Notes under the pieces: generated by a model
What the model was told of the DNA's origin: nothing
What the model saw: only the letters and a program-made list of their open reading frames with translations
Databases searched by the model: none
Assembly: GCA_903874345.1 (NCBI GenBank)
Contig: CAIQRY010000062.1
Span: 1-39,948 of the forward strand
DNA: 39,948 nucleotides
Direction of reading: 5' to 3'
From: an uncultured bacterium
GTDB lineage: Bacteria > Patescibacteriota > Patescibacteriia > Patescibacteriales > UBA12465
Shown here: piece after piece, positions 8,095 to 15,142 of the stretch
How the letters are laid out: each line of letters starts with the position of its first letter
Numbering within the stretch: position 1 is the stretch's first letter
Program-made: the position numbers and the translations under genes

Positions 8095-9825
8095 TTAACC
8101 TTCCATCTTTTCTCGCCGCTCCCGGACATATTTTGTCCAGTCTTCCGCAATCTCGACCAAGATCTTAAACGGCGCTTCAATAATGAAGTCAAAAATAAAG
8201 ATAAAAATATTAACTTTCGAAACATTACTCGACAACCAGCGGCCGACGAGAATAATCGGCATGTAAAATAAATCGATAAGGAGGGTTAGTAAATTTTCGC
8301 GGCGTTCAACAACCATGAGTTCTTTGACGCCTTTCGTCACAATAATACTAAAGAAACTAACAAAAGCTAAGAAGAAAAGGAAGATCAAAACACTGACCCA
8401 GGTAAAACCGATGACGCCCAAGGCTAAAACAATAAAATAAATAGAGACGCAGAAAGCGGCCGCATAAATCAGATTAAAGATGGCATGCTTGAAGATATTG
8501 CGGCGCGGCGGTCGACGTAAAACTATTGGCTGCTTTCGCTCTTCGCCGACAAAGGTAATCTCCTTAATACCGTTTATAATCTTAACCGTATTATCTTCGC
8601 TCGGTGTTCGCGTCGTTAAAACGATAAAAAATAATAATACGGCCGGAAAAGAAATATTAATCGCTAAATTAAAAAGATTAAGCGGTTCATTCAACCAATT
8701 AATCGCCGGGATTTCAATGGCAATGGCAAAAACAGACTTGGTCAGGAAGATATAAATGATACTGCGGAAAGCAGCCTTCCAAAGCCGGCTTTTCGCTTTC
8801 TTATATTTTTCACCAATTACCTTGCGAACCGAAGCGATAAAGCCTTTTTCATTTTTCTGCAGTTCTCCATAAGACTTAACTGGGTCGCGGGTAATGGTTT
8901 CCGCTAGAATGGAAAAATACAAAGAGTAAAGACGAGTTATTTTATCTAATTGTTTTGCTAGAGGGTGATTCAACTGTTCATTAACCAAAATATTAAGAGC
9001 GCTCATGTTGCTGGCCATGTCTTTTATTTTCTGATTATCCGCTTCCGTCAGAGTCTCATGTTTATCCATGACCAACCAATCGCTGTTATAATATTTAAAA
9101 AGAATAAACTCCAGCATGTCCGTGTCGAACTTTAAATACTTCCGGCCAATACTTAAATAAATCTGAATTTCCAAATCACCCTCATATGGCAGGTCGGCCG
9201 GTAGTTTAACATTTTTAGAAATCACATCGAACATGTTACTGACAATAGTCTGCCTAATCGGATTCGGTGCTAAATTTTCTTCAATTTCGCAAGCCGCCAG
9301 ATTAATAATCCAGGAAATCAAATGATTTTTTTCATTAATCAAGTCTTTCGCTTTGGTAATATCGGTTTTAATGTTCAAGGAAGAATTTATTTTCAAGACA
9401 ATCTGATTTTTTAAACGGAAATATTTTTCGAGTAGCGTCGCAATTTCCCTAATCTTAGTTTCCGGAATTTTATTATTTGGTAAATAACTACCCCGAATTA
9501 ACTCAATCAGCAAATGACTGGCAATATCCTCACTATGATTTTCTTTGATGACGCCTTCAATTACAATTTGACGACGCAAAATACGAGCAATCGCGTTTTT
9601 ACGTAAAAGATGCTCTTCCTCGTAATCAACCGCGTTACGCACCTTCTCATAAAAAAAGGCCAAACGAGAAATCAGCGTCGAAACTTTTATTCTCGGCTCA
9701 TTATCGTCCAGCTCTTCTTTTTTATTATTTTCACCGTGGATGACTTGGAATAGCTTTTTGGCTTTGTCGTTAATTTCCACCGGCTGGCCATCTTCCGTTC
9801 TTTTGATTAGATTCGGACTAACCAT
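8095..9825 (-). CDS. Unknown membrane protein with long cytoplasmic N-terminus (576 aa)
   Basis: I do not recognise a domain. Residues 1-340 are soluble, charged and helical. The C-terminal part has about five or six hydrophobic segments (roughly 345-370, 380-402, 445-500 as two or three helices, and 520-560), separated by the basic loop RRPPRRNIFK. The protein ends in a charged tail (KYVRERREKMEG). There is no signal peptide and no obvious catalytic motif. It is the first gene of the six-gene minus-strand run ending with the S41 protease; a link to envelope maintenance is guesswork from the cvpA and protease neighbours. I found no clear promoter; a 10-bp palindrome CGAATATTCG lies upstream at 9857-9866. 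Confidence 0.85.
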   Translation of the reverse strand: MVSPNLIKRTEDGQPVEINDKAKKLFQVIHGENNKKEELDDNEPRIKVSTLISRLAFFYEKVRNAVDYEEEHLLRKNAIARILRRQIVIEGVIKENHSEDIASHLLIELIRGSYLPNNKIPETKIREIATLLEKYFRLKNQIVLKINSSLNIKTDITKAKDLINEKNHLISWIINLAACEIEENLAPNPIRQTIVSNMFDVISKNVKLPADLPYEGDLEIQIYLSIGRKYLKFDTDMLEFILFKYYNSDWLVMDKHETLTEADNQKIKDMASNMSALNILVNEQLNHPLAKQLDKITRLYSLYFSILAETITRDPVKSYGELQKNEKGFIASVRKVIGEKYKKAKSRLWKAAFRSIIYIFLTKSVFAIAIEIPAINWLNEPLNLFNLAINISFPAVLLFFIVLTTRTPSEDNTVKIINGIKEITFVGEERKQPIVLRRPPRRNIFKHAIFNLIYAAAFCVSIYFIVLALGVIGFTWVSVLIFLFFLAFVSFFSIIVTKGVKELMVVERRENLLTLLIDLFYMPIILVGRWLSSNVSKVNIFIFIFDFIIEAPFKILVEIAEDWTKYVRERREKMEG

Positions 9826-9969
9826 AAAACAATTACGAATTAATAATTAAAAATCACGAATATTCGCAATTTTATCTTCTATTATTATTGTATCTGGTTT
9901 AAAGCTAAAAGGCAATCCCGCCGGCCAGACGAAGCCGGCCCGCCTAGCTAAAGAAACCAGACTGACCCC

Positions 9970-9998
9970 TTGACATTCCCCTGGCTATTTTGTATCAT
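9970..9998 (+). promoter_or_regulatory. Promoter of the secE-nusG-rplK-rplA operon
   Basis: TTGACA at 9970-9975 and TATCAT at 9993-9998 with a 17-bp spacer, preceded by TG. The rest of the 244-bp gap 9826-10069 contains a GC-rich patch near 9915-9945 with GCCGGC repeats and no tRNA. Confidence 0.75.
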
Positions 9999-10014
9999 TT
10001 CCTTAGATATTAAC

Positions 10015-10037
10015 AGTGGCCGAAGAGGCTATTTTTT
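10015..10037 (+). promoter_or_regulatory. Leader hairpin plus T-run before secE (attenuator-like)
   Basis: AGTGGCC (10015-10021) pairs with GGCTATT (10027-10033), loop GAAGA, using two G-T pairs, and runs straight into a stretch of six Ts (10032-10037). It lies about 10 nt after the expected transcription start. The shape is that of a weak intrinsic terminator. Confidence 0.5.
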
Positions 10038-10069
10038 AGATAGAATCCCTCAAGGACTATCGCCTATAT

Positions 10070-10255
10070 ATGAATAAACTTACTAACTACATTCGGGAGT
10101 CAGTTCAGGAAATGAAAAAGGTCACCTGGCCGACCAAGAAAGAAACTTATAACTATACCTTGCTCGTCATCGGCGTTTCGATCGGTGTCGCCGCTTTTTT
10201 AGGTATTTTAGACTATATTTTCAATTTTGGTTTTCAATTTATTATTAATAAATAA
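10070..10255 (+). CDS. secE: Preprotein translocase subunit SecE
   Basis: The small essential subunit that clamps the SecY channel. The 61 aa form a single-helix type: an amphipathic surface segment containing the conserved EMKKVTWPTKKE (14-25), then one transmembrane helix (about 31-57). The start ATG at 10070 is preceded by a weak AAGGA at a long distance. As first gene of the secE-nusG-rplK-rplA cluster it has the classic bacterial neighbours; the tRNA-Trp gene often seen just before secE is absent. Confidence 0.95.
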   Translation: MNKLTNYIRESVQEMKKVTWPTKKETYNYTLLVIGVSIGVAAFLGILDYIFNFGFQFIINK

Positions 10256-10290
10256 GCTTAACTTAAGCCAACTTAATCGTTCTTAAATCT

Positions 10291-10836
10291 ATGGCCAAGC
10301 AACTTTTAAATCAAGGCCGTCGCTGGTACGTCATCCATACTTATTCCGGTTACGAAGAAAATGTCGCCCAAAACTTGAAACAGAGGGTCGAGTCTTTAGA
10401 CATGGAAGACAAAATTTTTAACATTCTGATTCCGACCGAGAAAAAAATCAAAATTAAAAACGGTAAACGCAAAGTCGTGGAAGAAAAAATCTTCCCGGGC
10501 TATATTCTTGTCGAGATGGAAGTAACGGACGAATCCTGGTATATCGTCAGAAATACACCGAATGTGACCGGATTCATTGGCACAGGTACGATTCCGACGC
10601 CAATCGGTGAAGCGGAGGTCAAAGCCTTGCAGAAACGCATGGGCGTTGAGGATCCGAAATTCCAGATCGATGTTATGGTTGGCACGCCGGTTCGCATCAA
10701 CGAAGGTCCGTTCAAGAATATGGAAGGTAAAGTAACGGCCGTGGACGAAGCCAAGGGCAAAGTCAAGGTTTCAGTGTCCATGTTCGGTCGTGAAACGCCG
10801 GTTGAGCTTGATTTCTTACAGATTAAAAAAGTATAA
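10291..10836 (+). CDS. nusG: Transcription termination/antitermination factor NusG
   Basis: Binds RNA polymerase and couples it to ribosomes or Rho. The NGN domain (about 10-115) opens with RRWYVIHTYSGYEENVAQNL and includes EKIFPGYILVEM. The C-terminal KOW domain (about 127-181) starts at VGTPVRINEGPFKNMEGKV. The 181 aa match the usual length. It is separated from secE by 35 bp and from rplK by 45 bp, and no Shine-Dalgarno sequence precedes the ATG at 10291. Confidence 0.97.
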   Translation: MAKQLLNQGRRWYVIHTYSGYEENVAQNLKQRVESLDMEDKIFNILIPTEKKIKIKNGKRKVVEEKIFPGYILVEMEVTDESWYIVRNTPNVTGFIGTGTIPTPIGEAEVKALQKRMGVEDPKFQIDVMVGTPVRINEGPFKNMEGKVTAVDEAKGKVKVSVSMFGRETPVELDFLQIKKV

Positions 10837-10881
10837 ATAATTTAGGAGCGGCGCTTCTCCGTTTCCCAAGCTAAAAATTTT

Positions 10882-11304
10882 ATGGCTAAAAAGATAAAAA
10901 CTAAAATAAAGTTACAGATTGCGGGCGGTCAGGCCAATCCAGCGCCTCCCGTCGGTCCGGCTTTAGGTCAACACGGTCTAAATATCGCCGGCTTCTGTAA
11001 GGACTTTAATGATCGCACCAAAGATAAGATGGGCGATATCATCCCGGTCGAAATCACGGTTTACGAAGATCGTAGCTATGATTTTATTCTAAAAACTTCA
11101 CCGGCTTCCGAATTAATTAAGAAAGCGGCTGGGATTAAAAAAGGTTCGGGTAAACCCTTAACCGAAAAAGCGGGTTCGATTACCGCTAAACAATTAGAGG
11201 AAATCGCCAAAACCAAGATGCCGGACTTGAATGCGAACGATATTGAAGCCGCCAAGAAAATTATCGCCGGCACGGCTCGTCAAATGGGTGTAGAAATTAA
11301 ATAA
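10882..11304 (+). CDS. rplK: 50S ribosomal protein uL11
   Basis: Part of the GTPase-associated centre at the base of the L7/L12 stalk, bound to 23S helices 43/44. The N-terminal domain shows [20 protein letters not shown] (the conserved proline-rich loop) and [14 protein letters not shown]. The C-terminal RNA-binding domain ends with [14 protein letters not shown]. At 140 aa it has the normal length. It precedes rplA in the standard order. A short GC-rich leader (GGAG/CTCC, around 10846-10860) lies between it and nusG. Confidence 0.98.
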   Translation: MAKKIKTKIKLQIAGGQANPAPPVGPALGQHGLNIAGFCKDFNDRTKDKMGDIIPVEITVYEDRSYDFILKTSPASELIKKAAGIKKGSGKPLTEKAGSITAKQLEEIAKTKMPDLNANDIEAAKKIIAGTARQMGVEIK

Positions 11305-11315
11305 TTAATATAATT

Positions 11316-11357
11316 GTGGGAGTTTGCCCGCCGCTTGGCGGGAAACGCTAGCACCAC
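11316..11357 (+). promoter_or_regulatory. Stem-loop in the rplK-rplA spacer
   Basis: CCCGCC (11327-11332) and GGCGGG (11337-11342) form a 6-bp GC stem with a GCTT tetraloop, extended across a bulge by GTTT/AAAC (11322-11325 and 11343-11346), with a further GTGG/CCAC pair at 11316-11319 and 11354-11357. There is no T run, so this is not a terminator. It sits 9 nt before the rplA start, which suggests translational control, possibly by L1 itself (inference). Confidence 0.5.
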
Positions 11358-11366
11358 GACAAACGT

Positions 11367-12116
11367 ATGGCTAAAGAAAAAAAAGAAACGGCTGAAAAAG
11401 CCGAAAAGAAAACGACTAAAAAAGCGGATAAAAAAGTCGCTCCTAAAAAGAAAAGGGTCGATCATTCCGCGATTTATGATCGCTTAAAAAATTACTCTAT
11501 TGAAGAGGCCTTAGAAATCGTTAAAAAAATTAATAAGACTAAATTTGACGCTTCGGTTGAAGTGCATTTCCGGCTTGGTATTAATACCAAGAAAGGCGAC
11601 CAGCAAGTACGCGGCGCGGTTAGTCTCCCGAATGGGACAGGCAAAACCGTTAAAGTCGCCGCTTTCGTCTCACCCGAAAATGAAAAGGCGGTTAAAGCGG
11701 CCGGCGCCGATTTTGTCGGCAGCGAAGAGCTTATCGCTGAAATCAAGAAAACCGAAAAAACGGATTTCCAGGTCGCCATTGCCGAACCGGCTTTGATGAA
11801 AAACTTAGCGGTCATTGCCAAAATCTTGGGAACGCGCGGCTTAATGCCCTCCCCTAAGAACGACACGGTTACCACTAACCCGGTTAAAGCGGTTGAGGAA
11901 CTGAAGAAAGGTAAAATCAGCTTTAAGAACGACGATACGGGTAATGTCCATACCGTTATTGGTAAAGTTAGCTTCGACACTAAAAAACTAACGGAAAACT
12001 TTCAGACTCTTCTTGAGACGATTAAAAAAAGCAAACCGTCTTCTTCAAAAGGCGTGTTTATCAAGAATATCAGCATCTCCTCGTCTATGAGCCAAGGGGT
12101 TAAAGTTAGCGCTTAA
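11367..12116 (+). CDS. rplA: 50S ribosomal protein uL1
   Basis: Forms the L1 stalk of the large subunit near the E site and in many bacteria represses its own operon. The core shows DASVEVHFRLGINTKKGDQQVRG, the central LGTRGLMPSPKNDTVT and a C-terminal SSKGVFIKNISISSSM. The 249 aa exceed the usual 225-235 because of a Lys/Ala-rich N-terminal extension of about 30 residues (KKETAEKAEKKTTKK). It is last in the secE-nusG-rplK-rplA unit. rplJ and rplL, which often follow, are absent and a strong terminator stands in their place. Confidence 0.98.
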   Translation: MAKEKKETAEKAEKKTTKKADKKVAPKKKRVDHSAIYDRLKNYSIEEALEIVKKINKTKFDASVEVHFRLGINTKKGDQQVRGAVSLPNGTGKTVKVAAFVSPENEKAVKAAGADFVGSEELIAEIKKTEKTDFQVAIAEPALMKNLAVIAKILGTRGLMPSPKNDTVTTNPVKAVEELKKGKISFKNDDTGNVHTVIGKVSFDTKKLTENFQTLLETIKKSKPSSSKGVFIKNISISSSMSQGVKVSA

Positions 12117-12137
12117 GAAATAATTTAAAGATTATTA

Positions 12138-12168
12138 AAAAGGACTACTGTTAAAGGTAGTCCTTTTG
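12138..12168. terminator. Bidirectional terminator between rplA and purB
   Basis: AAAAGGACTAC (12138-12148) pairs perfectly with GTAGTCCTTTT (12157-12167), loop of 8. T runs leave the stem on both strands, serving the convergent rplA and purB units. Confidence 0.9.
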
Positions 12169-12191
12169 GTATACGTTAGTCGGTGGTTCGA

Positions 12192-13610
12192 TTATTCGAA
12201 GTCCCGGTTGCCAATATAATTTTCCGGCGTCAAAGCTAATAGTTCTTGAGCGACCTTTTCAGACAGTTCGCTATCCAGAACGATTTGAGTAATCAGGTCC
12301 TGCATGTTTTCTTTGGTAATCTCCTTCTTCCCCCTCGTCAGGTCTTTGAGCAGATCATAAGATTTCTTTACTCCTTCCCGACGCAGAATAATCTGAATCG
12401 GCTCGGCCAAAACAGCCCAGTTTCTCTCCAGCATCAACCTAATCTGTTCCTTATTAACTTCCACCTTGCCCAGACCTTTTTTTAATGATTTCAAACCAAT
12501 CAAAGTATGGCCAAAGGCGGTTCCGAAATTCCGAATGACCGTGGAGTCGGTCAAATCACGCTGCAAGCGAGATATCGGTAGCTTGTTCCGGAAATGATCA
12601 AATAAGGCGTTGGCGATCCCCAGATTCCCTTCGGTATTTTCGAAGTCGATGGGATTAATTTTGTGCGGCATGGTTGAGGAGCCAGTCTCTCCTTCTTTCG
12701 GTTTCTGGCTGAACACCTGCATGGAAATATATGTCCACATATCCCGGCTGAAATCGATCAGGATCGAATTCGTGCCGTGGATAGTGCTAAATAGTTCCAC
12801 GTAGGTGTCATGGTCGTCAATCTGTGTTGAATACGGATTATAGACAAAGGGTAAAATGATTTTCTCTCCCTTGACCACTTCGAAACGATTCAAGCGCCCA
12901 ATGAATTTTTGGGAATAGACACGCCAATTAACTTTTGGCCAAGCCGCGTAAAGCGCGTTGTGTCCCCCAGTGGCGCCGCCGAATTTAACGAATAAGGTTG
13001 ATTTCCGGAGCTTTATATATTTCTTCATTAAGCGCTCACAGAAAACATTCACTTCCCAACCGACCGTAGTTGGTGAAGCAGGTTGGCCATGAGTATGGGC
13101 TAAAAGAGCCACAGTCCTATTACCCAAGGCCTGAAGTCTCAAGCTGTAAAGGACGCCCTCATACCAGTCGAGTAAAGTCTTCACACCGCCACGCAACATG
13201 AAAGCAAAAGCCGTGTTATTCACGTCTTCGGAGGTTAGACCGATGTGAACAAACTCGCTGAGATCAAATAAAGTTTTATGACCTTCCAGAATTTGCTGTA
13301 AAAAGCGGACCACGGCGTTAACATCGTGGTTGGTCGTTTTCTCAATCTCCTTGATCATCTCATAGTGAGCTTCGGAAAAATGCTGATAAAAACTCAGCAG
13401 AAAATCTTTTTCCAGAGGAGTGATCCGGCGGATAAGTCCGATTGACGATAAAAAAAGCAACCACATAATCTCAATCAAAAAGCGAAAGCGCATTAAGGCG
13501 AATTCACTGAAGAAGAAGGCCAGTTCCTTGGTCTTGTCATGATATCTGCCATCAATGGGGGAAATCGCCAAACCAGGCGATAATTCAAAATCAACTTGTT
13601 TTGTTTCCAT
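12192..13610 (-). CDS. purB: Adenylosuccinate lyase
   Basis: Cleaves fumarate from SAICAR and adenylosuccinate in purine synthesis. The N-terminus (LAISPIDGRYHDKTKEL) and FSEFALMRFRFLIEIMW resemble the E. coli-type PurB. Active-site motifs are TTNHDVNAV (92-100), GLTSEDVNNTA (124-134), AHTHGQPASPTT (171-182) and the fumarase-superfamily signature SSTMPHKINP (311-320) with the catalytic serine. The 472 aa are normal for this subtype. It is transcribed alone from a promoter at 13699-13671 (TTGACT, 17 bp, TAGTAT), divergent from the RRM gene. No other purine genes are nearby. Confidence 0.97.
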   Translation of the reverse strand: METKQVDFELSPGLAISPIDGRYHDKTKELAFFFSEFALMRFRFLIEIMWLLFLSSIGLIRRITPLEKDFLLSFYQHFSEAHYEMIKEIEKTTNHDVNAVVRFLQQILEGHKTLFDLSEFVHIGLTSEDVNNTAFAFMLRGGVKTLLDWYEGVLYSLRLQALGNRTVALLAHTHGQPASPTTVGWEVNVFCERLMKKYIKLRKSTLFVKFGGATGGHNALYAAWPKVNWRVYSQKFIGRLNRFEVVKGEKIILPFVYNPYSTQIDDHDTYVELFSTIHGTNSILIDFSRDMWTYISMQVFSQKPKEGETGSSTMPHKINPIDFENTEGNLGIANALFDHFRNKLPISRLQRDLTDSTVIRNFGTAFGHTLIGLKSLKKGLGKVEVNKEQIRLMLERNWAVLAEPIQIILRREGVKKSYDLLKDLTRGKKEITKENMQDLITQIVLDSELSEKVAQELLALTPENYIGNRDFE

Positions 13611-13670
13611 GTTTCAATAATTTGGGTTAGATTTATGATAATTTTTAAAGTTCGATTTGGGTAATAGAAA

Positions 13671-13699
13671 ATACTACTATATAGCCAGCAAATAGTCAA
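13671..13699 (-). promoter_or_regulatory. Probable purB promoter
   Basis: On the minus strand TTGACT (13699-13694), 17 bp and TAGTAT (13676-13671). The -10 is a 4/6 match. It lies back-to-back with the RRM promoter at 13735. Confidence 0.5.
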
Positions 13700-13734
13700 T
13701 ATTTTATCGTTTATTCGACTGTTAATAGCTAATC

Positions 13735-13763
13735 TTGACTTTTTACAATAAATAGCGTATAAT
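13735..13763 (+). promoter_or_regulatory. Promoter of the RRM gene
   Basis: TTGACT (13735-13740), 17 bp and a perfect TATAAT (13758-13763). About 100 nt of leader precede the start codon at 13870. Confidence 0.85.
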
Positions 13764-13789
13764 TATTTACAGGTAAGCAATTTTTAAAG

Positions 13790-13820
13790 AAAAGAGCGGA
13801 CCAAGAATCCGTTCTTTCTT
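13790..13820 (+). promoter_or_regulatory. Structured leader hairpin of the RRM gene
   Basis: AAAGAGCGGA pairs with TCCGTTCTTT (10 bp, one G-T) around a 7-nt loop within about 13790-13817, followed by CTTTATAAAAAAGG. A possible outer pairing GTAAG (near 13773) with CTTAC (near 13836) would enclose it. It resembles an attenuator or a temperature-sensitive 5' UTR. Confidence 0.5.
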
Positions 13821-13869
13821 TATAAAAAAGGTCGTCTTACGATTTAATAAAAATTAGAGTAAAACAAAG

Positions 13870-14127
13870 ATGAAAAAATTATTCGTCGGCGGTTTGTCTT
13901 TCAAGACGACCGAAGAAGGCTTAGCAGAAGCTTTCGGTAAGGCCGGCCAGGTTATCTCTGCTGTGATCATCACTGATCGCATGACTCACCGCTCCAAGGG
14001 TTTCGGGTTCGTGGAAATGACTAATGACGATGAAGCAGAAGCTGCTATCGCCATGTACAACAACCAGGAATTAGATGGCCGCAAAGTGGTCGTCAATGAA
14101 GCTCGTCCTTTGGTCAAGAGATTCTAA
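13870..14127 (+). CDS. Single-RRM RNA-binding protein
   Basis: A small RNA-recognition-motif protein. RNP2 is KLFVGGL (3-9) and RNP1 is KGFGFVEM (43-50), both with the aromatic residues that stack on RNA bases. The remainder (DEAEAAIAMYNNQELDGRKVVVNEARP) completes a canonical RRM. At 85 aa there is only a short basic tail and no Gly-rich tail. In cyanobacteria such proteins (Rbp family) are often cold-induced; the long hairpin leader here would fit post-transcriptional control, but that is inference. It is monocistronic with a strong promoter and terminator. Confidence 0.95.
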   Translation: MKKLFVGGLSFKTTEEGLAEAFGKAGQVISAVIITDRMTHRSKGFGFVEMTNDDEAEAAIAMYNNQELDGRKVVVNEARPLVKRF

Positions 14128-14156
14128 TCGAAAATCTTATCAATCTAGGATACAAG

Positions 14157-14186
14157 CAAAAACACTTCCGCTCGGGAGTGTTTTTG
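14157..14186. terminator. Bidirectional terminator between the RRM gene and nifU
   Basis: CAAAAACACTTCC (14157-14169) pairs with GGGAGTGTTTTTG (14174-14186) over 13 bp with a GCTC tetraloop. A and T runs inside the stem allow use in both directions. Confidence 0.9.
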
Positions 14187-14206
14187 TATTGCTTAATCTA
14201 AAAATC

Positions 14207-14641
14207 TTATTTTTTCTTTTTACCTGCTTTCCTGGTGACTTTCTTGATGGTCGGAATTTTTGCTTTCCCCTGCTTCGCCTCATAATCCGCAATCGCCTTC
14301 TTCAATCCCTGGACGGCCATCACTGAACAATGAATCTTTTGCTGCGGCAAACCGCCGAGCTCGGTCACGATTTTCTGCCAGGGGTATTTTTTCGCTTCGG
14401 CGACGGTCATGCCTTTAATTTTTTCCGTCATAATCGACGCAGTCGCGATATTAGACGCGCAACCGAAAGATAGGAATTTTACATCCTTAATCTTTCCCTT
14501 TTCGACTTTCAAGAAAAAATCGAGCTGGTCGCCACAGACCGCATTACCGATTTGGGCAAAACCGTCCGGCTTCTTTATTTCCCCAATATTCTGGGGATGC
14601 AAGAAATGATTAATGGTTTTTTTAGTGTATTTTAGAGCCAT
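14207..14641 (-). CDS. nifU: IscU/NifU-type Fe-S cluster scaffold
   Basis: Holds nascent [2Fe-2S]/[4Fe-4S] clusters built with sulfur from the cysteine desulfurase. The three ligand cysteines are present: Cys36 (AVCGDQL, with Asp38), Cys61 (FGCASNIA) and Cys105 (KIHCSVMA). The family opening HPQNIGEIKKPDG is clear. At 144 aa it is the single-domain scaffold form with an extra Lys-rich tail (KVTRKAGKKKK). Its partner desulfurase lies 500 bp away on the same strand, separated by an opposing membrane gene. The symbol follows the NifU N-terminal family; iscU would be equally fair. Confidence 0.93.
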   Translation of the reverse strand: MALKYTKKTINHFLHPQNIGEIKKPDGFAQIGNAVCGDQLDFFLKVEKGKIKDVKFLSFGCASNIATASIMTEKIKGMTVAEAKKYPWQKIVTELGGLPQQKIHCSVMAVQGLKKAIADYEAKQGKAKIPTIKKVTRKAGKKKK

Positions 14642-14650
14642 ATAATTATA

Positions 14651-14679
14651 TTGACAAAATTTAAATTATTTGATATTAT
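14651..14679 (+). promoter_or_regulatory. Promoter of the small membrane-protein gene
   Basis: TTGACA (14651-14656), 17 bp, TATTAT (14674-14679) with extended -10 TG at 14671-14672. The expected transcription start near 14686 rules out a start codon at 14670. Confidence 0.8.
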
Positions 14680-14714
14680 TTAATGTTAATTCGTACATTT
14701 TAATGCTATATACC

Positions 14715-15104
14715 ATGAAAACAAATTCTGAATTATCCAACTTATCCAATTGGTTTATGTTTATGTTTTTTGGCTTCTTGTCGGCAGTCTGTAGCGTTAT
14801 TCCAGTTATTCTTACAGGAATACTTTCGCTTCTGGCCGGCCTATCCGTTGAAAGAGCGAGAAATTTGCATTATGCTGCTCCGCGTTGGTTTTGCTGGTTA
14901 GGTTTAGTGACTGGCACGCTTATACCGCTTATTTCTTTCCTAATTCACGCTGGCAAGATCGAAATCAACCTCGTCTGGATAGTTTTCGCTACTAACGTTA
15001 TCACGACAGCGATTATCTATCCCATCGGGGTATTATTCTCCATCTACCAGGAAAAAAGAAGGATTAAATTTAATGAGCAATTACAGAAACAAGCGCTCGC
15101 TTAA
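14715..15104 (+). CDS. Unknown small membrane protein (129 aa)
   Basis: I do not recognise a family. Three hydrophobic segments are visible in the 129-aa form (about 10-40, 57-78 and 85-109), followed by a short basic cytoplasmic tail (QEKRRIKFNEQLQKQ). The first segment begins NWFMFMFFGFLSAVCSVIPV. The frame is open from 14670, but the promoter's -10 box occupies 14674-14679, so the start must be 14703 or 14715; I chose 14715 (MKTNSELSN). The gene is inserted in the opposite direction between the nifU-like and nifS-like genes and has its own promoter and terminator. Confidence 0.75.
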   Translation: MKTNSELSNLSNWFMFMFFGFLSAVCSVIPVILTGILSLLAGLSVERARNLHYAAPRWFCWLGLVTGTLIPLISFLIHAGKIEINLVWIVFATNVITTAIIYPIGVLFSIYQEKRRIKFNEQLQKQALA

Positions 15105-15117
15105 ACAAATTAATGAC

Positions 15118-15142
15118 AGGGGTCCCTCCGGATCCCTTTTTT
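15118..15142 (+). terminator. Terminator after the small membrane-protein gene
   Basis: AGGGGTCC (15118-15125) pairs with GGATCCCT (15130-15137), one G-T pair, CTCC loop, followed by six Ts reaching the stop codon of the convergent nifS-like gene. Confidence 0.8.

Noticed and set aside
9857-9866. Palindrome CGAATATTCG as an operator for the 576-aa membrane gene
   Set aside because: It is only 10 bp, no good promoter is visible next to it and there is no second copy in the window, so chance cannot be excluded.
9826-10069. Possible tRNA upstream of secE
   Set aside because: The gap has GC-rich GCCGGC repeats and short stems, but no T-loop GTTC(A/G)A with matching acceptor and anticodon arms.
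11280-11980. Antisense reading frames across rplK and rplA, and many similar frames elsewhere
   Set aside because: They mirror strongly conserved genes, have no promoter or recognisable product and follow from the base composition.
14670-14714. Start at 14670 for the small membrane protein
   Set aside because: The promoter -10 box lies at 14674-14679, so this codon would not be transcribed.
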